The notes under the pieces were generated by a model. It was not told the origin of the DNA and did no database searches. It saw only the letters and a list, made by a program, of their open reading frames with translations. From assembly GCA_027574665.1 (NCBI GenBank), contig CM050690.1, positions 65,319,905 through 65,383,904 of the forward strand: a stretch of DNA of 64,000 nt, written 5' to 3'. Shown piece after piece: positions 52,786-64,000 of this stretch. Both the position numbers and the translations under genes were made by a program. Source of the DNA: Rhynochetos jubatus. Its lineage: Eukaryota > Chordata > Aves > Eurypygiformes > Rhynochetidae. Within the stretch, counting starts at the first letter, position 1; each line of letters opens with the position of its first letter.

Positions 52786-54184
52786 TGTGATTTTTATTTT
52801 TTTAAGTTTTGCTTCCTTCACAGTGGTTGCTAAGGTCTGAAGAGAAAAAATGTGGCTGCTTAATATGTTCTCTTTCTGGCATTTCATCCTAACCTTCTGT
52901 CCCTACTTACCCTCCATACCCATTCACAAATCAGACTGGCTTATGTGGAAGCAACAGCACAGGTGAAGGAAAGCACGGGAGGTATGGGAATAAGTAAATT
53001 TTGTTTAACTACGGGGGTTTATTTCACAGGTTAATAGTGAGGATTGTAGGAGAGTGCTGGTGAGGCCTCCTTTTTCCTCTGACACTGGTGACCTAAGTGT
53101 TGGAACAAGTTTTTTTAGGAAGTCTTGATGTTAGATACTGTTCTCTATCAGATTGAGGTGAGTTGCCTTGTTCTGTTGTCTGATGCTCAGCAGCACATCA
53201 ACAAAGTCTTAATTTTCTGTTTGATGCTGATGCTTTGGATTGCGTAGACTATCCGATTAGTTTGTGATATCGCACATTGCTCCAGAAGCTAGTGCCCCAC
53301 TCACTGTGGCATTGTGAGGTACTGACTTGGAGCAGCAGTGTGACCTGCCTGCAAGGAGACTGGAGAACAGCATTCGGATATTTGTGTTAAACAGGAACAA
53401 CTTTTTACAGCTTAACAGACTTAAATGTGTAGGCAAGTTGCTGACGAGTGGCAGAGACATGCTTAAAGGTGTTGCAAAAACATTGTGTACTAGTTGGAAA
53501 CTAGGAAACGATGAACTGTCGCTCAAGCTTGCGCAGGAACTTAGATGTGCTCTTACTGCTGTTGTGTCACTGTTGTATGTTGATGCAAAATATGTAACTT
53601 AAATTCTTGTGCATTCACATTTGAAATCTCCCTTCAAAGCTGAATTTGAGGTGTTTACAAAAATGCTCACTGATAACAAAGTCCAAGCATAATTTTCTGA
53701 GCTGTGCAGTAATAAGCTTTATTTATTTTGGATTTTGGCCTGAATGTCAGACTGAAATGGGAAATACACGGGAGTAGTATGTAGCTGTCTCATATCCAAG
53801 CACCTTGTCTAGCTTTTCAAGTTCATCAGTCCTTTAAGTGAATGCTGGGACTTTCTTTTTGCTGTTCAGTCACATCTAACTAGTATAGGTATCAGAGGAG
53901 AAATAAACTGAAGGGCCCTCCTGAAGGAAGAGTCGTAAACTTCATCCTAATTCTTGCCCTAATATGAACTGAAGTCATCCTTACTAGACGTCATTCTTCA
54001 TTATAAGTTAGACTGGTAACAGTGAGGGGTTGTGGAAATCATTTTACCTTGTTTCTGCTGCTAAAGGGATTTCTTCTTGCCATCCTCATCTAATGAGTTT
54101 TCCTTTATAGAACAGTCTTCCTCACAGTCTGTAGAGGAGACTCCACCATTCATCTTTGGAACACTCCATATTTCTTGCCTTTTA

Positions 54185-55053
54185 TGTTGGGGTTTTGTGG
54201 TTGTAGGGTTTGTTAGTAGGAGCTCTTGTAAGAAAGAAGTGTAGAGAAAAGCTGTGCTTCTGGACATGGCCAAGCTGGTCAGTGCCTCTGCAAATTGGCT
54301 TATTTAAGGGGGGGAGGGCACAAAAGAGAAGCAGCAGCAGAAGTGGAAACAGAGTGAAGAGAATCAGCATGGAGAGAGGAGTGGACATGAGAGAGGCAAA
54401 AAGGCAGACACCGAGGCCACTGCAGAACTGGGGGGAGGAGGTGGGTTGGAACAGATGTTCCCCTGCAGCCCATGGGCAGAGGGCAGGCTGTGCCCCTGCA
54501 GCCATGGAGGGTCACGGGGGAGCAGAGACACCCCCCCCTGCTGCAGCCCGGAAAGGACCCCACACAGGAGCAGGGGGATGTGCCTGAAGGAGCCTGGGAC
54601 TCCATGGAAAGCCCAATGCTGGAGCAGGCTGCTCTTGGAGGACAGCACCCCATGGGAAGGACCCCATGCTAGAGCAGGGGCAGAGTGTGAAGAGTACTCC
54701 CACTGTTCGAGTGTCAGAGACGTGTCATGAACTGACTACTGCCACAATTTCCTGTCCTGCACTGCTGGGGGAAGGAGGTAGCTGGAGAAAAAACAGTGGG
54801 TGGGGGAAAGGTTTTTAAGAACTATTTTATTTCTTATCATCGTACTCTAATTTGATTGGTAGCTTATTAAATTGATCTTTCTTTTGCAAGATGAATCTGT
54901 TTTGCCTGTGACCAGAACGGGTGAGTGATCCCTCCCTGTCTTTGCCTCAGGCCATGAATTTTTCCTTGTATTTTCTCTTCCCCATCCCACCTGTGGGAGG
55001 AGCGAGTGAGTGAGCCTGGGACTTTTGTTTCCAGCTGGGCCTAAACCATGACA
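54185..55053 (-). mobile_element. Avian ERV LTR, minus orientation
   Basis: On the minus strand it begins TGTCATGGTTTAGGCCCAGC and continues GGTGGGATGGGGAAGAG, GGGAGGGATCACTCACCCGT and GGCAAAACAGATTC, then the AT-rich TTAATAAGCTACCAATCAAA block and the GC-rich tandem section (plus 54430-54690). It ends near 54185 (plus TGTTGGGGTTTTGTGG). It is the closest relative of the 52 kb copy. No target duplication is visible and no internal retroviral genes are present. Confidence 0.85.
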
Positions 55054-56956
55054 ACTTCTTTTACAACTGTCTGATACCTTGTTTGGCTCTCCTCCAACCT
55101 CAGTGCTCATCTTTCTTTGAGGTACAGCACCGAAAATAGTCTCAGTATTCCTACTGAGAATCTTGTTGTATAGAGCATAGGATTATTTTGTGGGTCTTGT
55201 CAGCTACCCTGTTTTGCAACACCATGATTTTTTACTTACTCAGCTTGAGAAACACTAAATCTGATTGATCTCCAGAACTGTCTGCAGATTGTTACCTGTC
55301 CTGTACCATACAGTAATTCCTCTGACCAAGTAAACCTTGAACTTCATTTTTCTCCAGAGTAGAAAAGTTTTCGCTGCTCTTCTGTTCAATTCAGTCTTTC
55401 CAACTCTGCTGTCTTGTGTTTTGGTTTCTTTCTAGAAATAATTCTTTGTGCTGCTTGGGTCGGGTTTGCTTTCTTAAGTGATTGTGCTTCTGGTACTTCC
55501 TAAAGTCTGGGGACTACCTGGGTGAAGAAAGGCTAGATCATTTTGTGGTGTCTTGGTTCATAGCTGACCATGCTTGTTACTCCGAAAGCTTCTTATCTGA
55601 TTCTGAAGCTGTTACACATATGTGCACTTAAGATAATCTTAAATCTTTGTATCCATGAAACCTGTGGTGACTGTCCACCATATGTTCCTAATTAAAAAGT
55701 TTTCTCCTCCTTCTACTCAGAGCATTAACAGGTAGTCTTCATAATCTTAGTAGATGTCTTGAACTCTGCTCCTCTCAAACCCCTACTCCCAAAAGGTAGT
55801 GAACTTGGTTGAGATGGGTTACTTCCTATCTTTCCCTTAACTGAATATATGAATTGACTGAAGATTCAAATGCACATGAATATTAAAGTGACTTTGATCA
55901 CTGATATCCAGACTGGTGACCTAGGGTGTTCCGAAATGTCTTAAGGAATGTCTGAAAATTACAGGCCAAAACCCATATTAGCATAGCATTGTCTTGTGAG
56001 TGCAGTACTGTGTGAAAGAAAACACTTTGAAAAGTGCTAACTCTGTATCAGATAAAAGGAAAGGCTTGTGATGCTACTGCTGAGCTGCTAAGAGTATGTC
56101 AGTTAATATTTTTGTAATGCTATTTAATGAAGGGTGAGGTGTACAGCTAAAGTAACCTTGGTGCCGACTCTAATGCTGACTCTTGAGGTGATGGGAACCA
56201 AGCTACCAGACAATGTGCAGCTGGCTGTGCAGTCAATAACCAGTCTCATTTCTATAAACAAGTGGGATTCTAGTAGTAAGCTCAAAGGTGCTGTTAATTC
56301 AGTTTGTGGAAACAACTGTGGTAGATCATATTGACAATGTATACTTTCATTTAATAGAAATAAGGGGAAAGTGACTGTTGGTAATGAGCAGAATGACACA
56401 CAGCAGTTCTAGGAGTTGAGCTCTCTGTGGCAAGAGTGGCAGCATGTTTTTGCAGGTCTCCCTGAAAACAACATTGTTCATTGAGAGAGACCTGTGTCAA
56501 GCTTGACTTCAGTGGAAAATGCTACTCAGATCAGGGTAAGCTCATCGTGGTACTGAGAACAGAAATTAGCTGCAATATGGAAGCAGTGAGTGGTTAAACA
56601 GTTAAAGGTTGACACTTGCCAAGTAGATCTCCATGCTGTTTACTCAGAATTATTACTCATCATGTCAAACAGTGCTGTGCGTTAACAGTTTAATAGAAAA
56701 ATCTTGAATATTCTGTATGCTCCATCTACCAAATGCAGTCTTTTTTCTTTCTAAAAAGACTTTCTAAGGGGAGGGTTTTCTTCAGCGAGCTTTGGTTATA
56801 GTGAAACTCGTTGAGTTGATATCGACAGACGAGACTTCCACCCTAGCCATAGGGAGTAGATGCTGCTCAGCCACATGGGTGGGGTGCACCATCGCAATGA
56901 TGCATACTCACTGACATTCAGCAGAGTTAACTTCTTGGTTCTTTCCATGTGACAGA

Positions 56957-56969
56957 CACACACACACCA
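56957..56969. repeat. Short (CA)n microsatellite
   Basis: About six CA units in a row (GACACACACACACC). Confidence 0.7.
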
Positions 56970-59900
56970 GCCCATGTCCCTCTTGAAAACGAGAATAGCT
57001 GCAGGAGCTGATGTGATGGTAAAGAGCTGGGGAAATTCTTCTGAAAACACAGTACAATGACTTGGGACATCGTCTTCTTTTTTTAATTCAGTGTCCAGTT
57101 GCCATTACTGGGAGCACTAAGGTAATTCTTCTAATATAATTTCCACTGTAGGACAACAAAAAGATCCTTGTCTCTCTAATGTCAGATAATGTTTTAAAAT
57201 ACGCATTTTTTTATCACTTTAGTGTCATCCAGGTGAATGGACTTCCTGCAGAGGAATCAAAGTTCTGGTGTCTTGAGCATACCTATTTTAAATGGGAGGG
57301 GAGGAAGAAAGGTTTTTAATATTCAACTGCTAGTATCCAAATGTCATATATTGATTGGTATGAACACAGGCATCAGAAAATGGGTGTGAGGAAGGGAGGG
57401 GGAATAAAGAGAGAGATGTCAATCTTTCTTCTTCCTAGTAATCTAAGTAACTTATGGGAATTTGTGTATTACCTTAAAATTGCTGGTTTAAGCAAGAAAA
57501 TATAGCTGAGGTTGCTCAGCTGTTTAGAACTACTTGCTCTGAGGTATTTTATGATGCTTGTAGTGAAACCTCTAGATGTTGTAGAGAAGTTGTGATTTTG
57601 GGGAAGGATTAGATGGTTTGCACAAGTTGTCAGTCCTTTACTGGAAATAGCCAAAGTTTCTTCTTTATAACTGAATCAAATAAGCTCTTTCAAGGAGGAA
57701 AACTAAGCACGGTTATCAGCAGGAACTGCCTATGATACTGCTATGATAATGCTTATGATATTGCTCATCACATAATGTTATTAAGTTTCCTAAGTTCACT
57801 TATTGCTGGAAACTGTGTGTTTGCTGAAAGCTTAAGGAAAAGCCAGTGAATCAGCAGTTTCAGTTGACTACACAAGCGCATGCTGCAGCAAACCTAAATG
57901 CTGTCGCTACCAAACTGTTGAAACTTCCCTTTCAGGAAAGCAAAAGAATAGTTCTTTGTCTTGGCAGCCTTTTGCCACTCTCGGGCCTGTATTCAAACAG
58001 CAGCTGTAAGTTGAAGCTTTATTAATAAGTAGTTCCAGTTAAGACTGTTTAAAGCTGTACTAAAGCTTTCAGTACAATCCAGCCCAACACACTTGATTAA
58101 TTAGAAACAATGGAGATTGTTTCATTTTGACCAGCCCAATCTTTCTTTGCCTGTGTTCCGGTTATGTTTGGTAACATCACTTGGACTTTGAAAATAGGTA
58201 TTAATAATTCTCTGAAGAATGCATCCTTGGTTGGGGGGAGCTGGGTATCTACTTGGACATTCTCTGAGCAGGAGGTAGTACTAGAGATGTCTTGCAACCT
58301 GGTCACTCTGTGATAAAACAACACTTCTTATACAGCAGTTTAGTTCTTCCTTGCTCATGTCATATTTTCTGTTTCACAGCAAAGCATTCCTCGCTCCTGT
58401 CTTGAAATGATCCTTTCTAAGGATCTCTGTTTCATGAGTTCAGTGGTATTAGTAGGTTTGAGGAAATTTGTTAGGTAAACCTGCCATTTTGAAAGATTGA
58501 AAAAAAAAAAGTGCAAACATAGCTGTTTAGACTACACTTCCTGTAATCTAATCAAACAATGTACAGCACTTAAATTTTGTGTGAGTGTATGTAATTGATC
58601 TTCAGAGACTTGCTGGGCTGTTTGTGTTTAATTCTTGAAGAGAGGGGCCATTATGGCTGCTGGACAGAGAGTGCTCAGCTGGCAGTACCAGTCATACATA
58701 GGCTCTCTTCTTGGGGCATCCATGAGTAGGTGGGTGATGCACCTGGAGTAAACCCTGCTCCATTTTGTGTTTGGACTTGGGCATATGAAAAGGAAGCCTG
58801 GAATATGTGACCAGAAGCTGCAGTTATAGGCAAAATTTGTATGTCACCTGACTGGAAGGTTTATCTGTGAGCCTTGTTGATTTATAGGGTCACAGTATAA
58901 AATGCCTCAAAAGTCTTAAATTGGTAGAGCCCTATGATACACACGCAGTCTGCAAAGTTTTCCTCTACCATCCTAGTCTGTGGGGCATCTTTGAGTCTGG
59001 AATGTTTTTGGATGAAGATACCATAACTTCACTTTGCTGCCATTTTCATGGCTGCTGCTTTGTCATGGCTGAACTGGACTGCATGCAGATCTGTTGGCAG
59101 AATATGGATTTTATCACTGCTGTGCAGCATGGGTAGGGAACGCCTTACCTCACCTACCACCAGGTGTGAGGTTTTCTCATGATACAGTAGTATATCCCTG
59201 AAAAATTTAAGGGAACCAGCAATGGGATTGGACTTTGGCATTATGTAGAGAATATATGGGTCTACAAAATAATTTATTCTGAGGACATACATATTGAATG
59301 TGTTTCTGCAGTTGACTGGACTTTTCATTGTACAGCGTGCAGTTAAGGCACAAGTTCGTGCAGAAAGTGCTCCTACAGCTTGTACAAAACACAGTGGTGC
59401 TGTAATGAAACAAGAGAACTTGTGTTACTTGAGACTGAGTTAGACGAGGCTACTGAACTGCTTGTTTTATCAGTAGTATGCTATTCTCTAGCTAATGCTT
59501 ATTGCAGGGAGGTTTTTGTGTTGGTACCCAGGACTGGCATCCTCCGTCTTGTTCATACTTTTTTACATCTCTGGAAAGTAGTAAGAACAGAAGAGGTGTC
59601 CCACGGCTTAAAGCACAACCTAACGATGGCCAACAGTGTGTTACAATCCTGTATAAAACAGGTGATAATGCTCATCTTCCAGGTCCTGAGCATTTTAGAT
59701 CCTGGATCCTTCAGTTTGTTTTCTGGTGCGCTAGAAGCAGTCTTCTGTGAGCTGTTTTCCCACCAGTTCCCAGCTTTTCCTTCAAGGGCAGGGTAGGTCA
59801 GCTTATTGTAGAGACCTGTGCTCCCTTGAAGTTGTTTTTCCTATTGTCTTGCACAGAGGGTGTTGGCTTTCAGCAAATGAAAGCAGTCTGTTTCTTTTCA

Positions 59901-62900
59901 CATGAATGAGTAATGATAGTGTGGGGGGGGAGTGGTTTTGTATTAGCAGATAAGGTCAATTTAACATTTTTATTGATATGTTTACTGATACAGGCACAGG
60001 TAACATTTTAATTATCAAATATTAGATTTCTGAAATTGTATTACATAAAACAGTTCTACAAACTCCTAAGTAAGCCTGCTCAAACTTAAGCATTATGAAT
60101 AGAGTAGATAATTTATTTCAAATGAAATGTGTCTATCACTACTGTATGACTTTTTATGGGTTTGGAAAGGTTTAACTAGAACTTTGTTTATTCTCGTGCT
60201 TCTCAAAGGGCATACAGGGAAAACTAGTTGGGTGAGAAGCTATTTAATGCATACTGTGTACATGAAATCCTGAGCCTGGCTGGCTGGCTGACTGGTATAT
60301 AAAACTCCTTTTCACGATGAGCTGTGTCTTCGACAGCTGTAGACTAATGGCAGAGCAGTTGAATGTTAAGGGAGGCTTCTGCTTGGACGTGGTACTTGAG
60401 ACAGAGGTGTCATGTTTTCTCTGTCACCTGTTAAGCATTCTTTTTTAAAGCTACATTATACTGAGCCTAACTACTTCATGTTAGATGTAGTTTTAAGAAA
60501 TCTGTGCCTAAATATTTGTCAGTGTTCAGTGTCTTGCTTATGACTTTGGATAGTCTTAACTGGAAAATAACGTTTTGTAAATTGGTTCCCTGTTTTGAAG
60601 TGGCTGAGACGTGACTTCAGAATAATTTCATTAATCTCTGTTTGAATTTCTAATTCAGTCTTATTCTTTCAGTAATAGGGTGTCATTGCTACTTCTTGCA
60701 TACTGCGAGGAGACACTTAGCAGTGTGTCTCAAATGTAATTATAAAGTCTAAAGGTAAAAGTGCTGTTTTTAATTGTCTGCCAAGTAAAGGTTTATGTGC
60801 ACAGGGACTAAAGCAGAAACAGGGCAAGGGTTACTGGTGGGCGTTGACCAATAGTAACCTTCAGATGTTCCTGTTTCCTTTTTGCTATTTCCCTCTAGTG
60901 GTCACACAGGATATTGACTTGAGGTTAAATGCATGAGCTGGTATCTTTTCAAATGCTCGTACATAAATAAACTGACACAGAAGTAATATGAGGTGTACTG
61001 AAACTTAACTTGCCCAGTCCTGACCTGTTACGATGCAGTATATCATGATAGCTTGTGATGGGAGGACATACTCTGATGTTTCAGGTTAGTGATTCAACAA
61101 GCTTTTGGATATCTAACTTTTTATCCTTTTGGGTATCCAAACATGCCCTTTATTTGAAAATCATACAGAGCTCTTAGCATAATCTAAATTTGCTTCTGAA
61201 GTTTTTTTTGAGGTGGGAACTGCACTGTATGCATATATCTGCCTTTCTGTGTCTGGGACTAGGTCTTATGTCTAAACAGTTGAAATGTTAAGCTAATCTA
61301 TCACCTCAGTAATTTGGTTTTATCATGTTAGATTTGTGCTTGACCCACTGACTTAAGTTTTAGAATCGGGTAGTGCAAGTCTTTGTAAACCAACTCATGT
61401 TTTCAGTTAATGCTTTAAAATGTTGGTGCATCCATTGTGTATCAGGTGTTTGATTTAAGAACTTGCAAATGTTTCCTGTTATGTAAGTGCCTCTCAGCCT
61501 GTCATGCAGAACTGTTCTTTTTTTGTTTACATAATTATCTTTTCAGAATTTCATAATTGATACTTATGGTCTAGTGTGTTAATCTTCTGTAAAAAAAAAA
61601 TAATTACTCTTGGACAGAATTTATTGCCTAGTTTTGAACTTAAGACAAGGAACCTTTATATTGCCAGAGTGATGTGTGATTGGAAAGGGGCGTAAAGCTT
61701 CTACTGCTGTCAGGATTCTGTGTGTGTAAAGGGCTTTTAAACCAGACTGGGTTTCGTTTCTAAACAAACAAATTTGACACAAACAGAAGGATTGTTTTCA
61801 TGAAACTTCAACACTGGACAACTTCAGGAATCTGAAGCTGTATCAGGAACATGGCAAAAAGAGGAATGTCCTGGGGAGTCCCTTACGTCATACAAGCTTT
61901 TTTGTTCAACCATCTGATGGCTGCAGTGAGCCTCCCTTGGTTTTGAGGGAAGTGAGTGTTGAGACGTGATAAAAACAAGGGCTACAGCAAGAGGCAAATA
62001 AGAATAGGGAATAGTTTCTGACAGTCAAGGAAAATGTGTTAGATTTGATAGGGCGTTAGATGCAAAACAAACACTGTTGAAAGTAAACTCTTCAGGTTTT
62101 TTTCCCCTGCCTTTACCCAAATTACTGTTGTAAGATTGCAGTTTAAAATTAATGTCTTCTCACAATTTTTCTTTGGATGTAAGATCAATTTTTCTTAAAA
62201 CCTGTCAAATATAATACGGAGTTTTACGTTTTGACAGAACTTTCTGCATCCTCCAGTGTTTGCCTGTTGCATACTCTAGGGTATGCTGAGCATCTAACAG
62301 GTAGAGACTTCCATTCTGATGTCTGAGGATCGAATGGAGGAGGGGAAAAAAATCTGTTCCCATGTGTAGCAGTGACAAGGTAACTGTTAACTGCACTAGG
62401 TGTTCAAGAGATATAATGATCTTTGAGGGTTTTTTTTTTTTGCAGAAGCGTTTGCTTTGATAGTTTTCCTGCGTATTGATGAGCCTGCTGAGTGGTTTGT
62501 GTTGTGTTGCTGTAAAGGTTTTTCTAGTCCCCTTTCTTCCAGTGTAAGTAAGAACCTTGTGTGCACCTGTACTTTGAATTTTAGGGTTTTCTGATATAAA
62601 AATGTTTCTGCTGAATAAGCAGAGTGTATGCTTCTCAACTCAGCACCAAAACTGGGTCAAACTTGCAACAAGTAACTTTCCACAAAGGTGAAAAAACCCC
62701 AATTTGGCTGTTGATTTTGCCTTTGAAATCCAATAGCCCAAGATTCTTCAGTGTAACACCGTGTGGCTGTGTGTTTTCCACTCCTACACAGAGATTATAT
62801 ATTAATATATAATACTTAACTACCTTAAATAGGTTAAAAAACTCACAACAGAACAAGTAAGAGGCAGTCACTCCTCCAGTGCCACTGTGAAGGGTCAGAT

Positions 62901-63634
62901 AGATGGTGAGTAAATGCCTGTCTGGGGTGGGCGCGGTGTGTTAGTTCAGCAGTGGGTGTGAGCTTGGCTCTTCCTCCAGCTGCTGGGTGCCTCGTGGCAG
63001 AGTGCTTGGAGGCCAGTTCTCGGACTCCTGCCACGGGTTTCCCTACTGCTTCCTGGCTCGTCTGCCTGCTAGCACTTGGGCATCATCCCTGGCAACGGTC
63101 CCATTTGAATTTTATACGTTAGGGTGATATAATAATATTTAATATAATGAATAGATGTAATTTAACTGTTATGTAACTTCATATAATTATTATCAAGCGA
63201 TATGGCAAGTACTTTCAGTTAGGATCTGTTATTACTGTAGGAGCTAACTTTCTTGTGTTTTTACAGATGGAAAATTCCCATCCTAGAAAGGCCTCAGTCT
63301 TACCATATGTTTGAATAAACTGGTTTTCTTAACCATCCTGAGCAAGGGCCAGTTGGCGAGGTCAAATAAAAAACAAAATATCACCACCTCAGCAGAATGA
63401 AAACATAAGAAACAACAGGTTGGCAACAAGATAAAGAATTGCAGAATAAGATATACCAAAGACATACTGAAGTGTTACAAAGGGAATGTTCATGCGTTTT
63501 CCTTAAAAATGTGAGAGTAGTTCTAAATACCATATATGTATATGAAATACAGAAACACTCGTTGGGTAGGCAGTGAACCTGGAGTACTCAGCCAATGAGG
63601 AAACGGAAGGGGGCTCTATGCGTGGGAACTAGGG

Positions 63635-63641
63635 TATATAA
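63635..63641 (+). promoter_or_regulatory. TATA box of the LTR
   Basis: TATATAA inside the LTR-like segment, a fitting distance upstream of the AATAAA. Activity is unknown. Confidence 0.5.
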
Positions 63642-63704
63642 TGTGTACTCTGTTGCTATGATGCACCCTCTCCTGAGGGGAGCATGCCTGCCATTGCAGT
63701 CACG

Positions 63705-63710
63705 AATAAA
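63705..63710 (+). terminator. Polyadenylation signal of the LTR
   Basis: AATAAA in the R-like part of the LTR, in the sense direction of CERT1. It could support premature polyadenylation if used. Confidence 0.5.
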
Positions 63711-64000
63711 ATGCTGCTTCACTGAGATCCCTGCCTGAGCTTAAGTAATTGGCCTGTGAGTGTTTCTCACGTTGTTTTTAAAGGCACAGCTGTGCATGGG
63801 GTATCCTTAAACCAAAATCAAGCAGTATGTATTTGAATTAACTCACTCTTTGAAATCAGTGACTATTCGCTCTAGCTTTCAAAGCCACGAAGCGAGTAAG
63901 AACACTCACTTTAGTGCATTGGGAGCTGAGGCCAGAAATCAGTGCTTTTCCCTGACAGTGTCTAATAGCAAAATGGAGACTTCTAGTTCCTGTGTAGGTC

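Larger units (their letters stand above)
63308..63770 (+). mobile_element. Probable ERV LTR with TATA box and poly(A) signal
   Basis: The segment has the layout of a retroviral LTR: a U3-like part beginning near TGTTTGAATAAACTGG, a TATATAA box at 63635-63641, and an AATAAA at 63705-63710 about 65 bp further on. It ends in a TGAGTGTTTCTCAC edge. It is not related to the four LTRs at 36-55 kb. No target duplication or primer-binding site was found, so the edges are approximate, and the element may start slightly further left (about 63268). It has the same orientation as CERT1. Confidence 0.65.

Noticed and set aside
54210..54730. Several 60-125-codon frames on both strands
   Set aside because: Same reason: the GC-rich tandem part of an LTR.
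60295..60360. TATATAAAACTCC, TATA-like sequence in CERT1 intron 3
   Set aside because: An isolated match in AT-rich DNA with no gene, LTR or other promoter element next to it.

Overview
This is a window of vertebrate nuclear DNA, almost certainly from a bird. It contains several CR1 non-LTR retrotransposon pieces with the typical avian 3' end, plus LTRs of avian endogenous-retrovirus type. Genes are split into short exons separated by kilobases of AT-rich intron, with one GC-rich CpG island. I see no prokaryotic, phage, CRISPR or operon structure.

Layout: two protein genes lie head to head around the CpG island at about 20.4-22.1 kb. On the minus strand, POLK (DNA polymerase kappa) runs leftward. 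Four coding exons are present (10814-10951, 8347-8466, 1292-1444, 790-921), giving the first 181 residues: the N-clasp and the start of the catalytic core. The rest lies left of base 1. On the plus strand, CERT1 (ceramide transfer protein, formerly COL4A3BP/GPBP) runs rightward. Three coding exons (21424-21519, 25027-25161, 44729-44845) give residues 1-116, which is the complete PI4P-binding PH domain. The linker, FFAT motif and START domain lie right of base 64000. All junctions are GT-AG and phase 0, so both partial reading frames join without a break.

The shared promoter (about 20.70-21.14 kb) has three YY1-type motifs and one ZNF143/Staf-type motif and no obvious TATA box. The CERT1 leader has two short upstream ORFs and a poor start-codon context. 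POLK has a favourable start context.

The remaining ~63 kb is intron. POLK introns carry CR1 fragments at 1.66-1.72, 1.97-2.92 and 4.40-4.84 kb. CERT1 introns carry LTRs at 35.8-36.4, 42.16-43.22, 52.19-52.79, 54.19-55.05 and 63.3-63.77 kb. The 42 kb copy is a clean solo LTR with a 5-bp target duplication.

The most interesting lead is a possible unannotated in-frame 54-nt cassette exon in CERT1 intron 3 (49666-49719). I found no convincing novel multi-gene system. The genes do unrelated jobs (translesion DNA synthesis and ER-to-Golgi ceramide transport) and share only a promoter.
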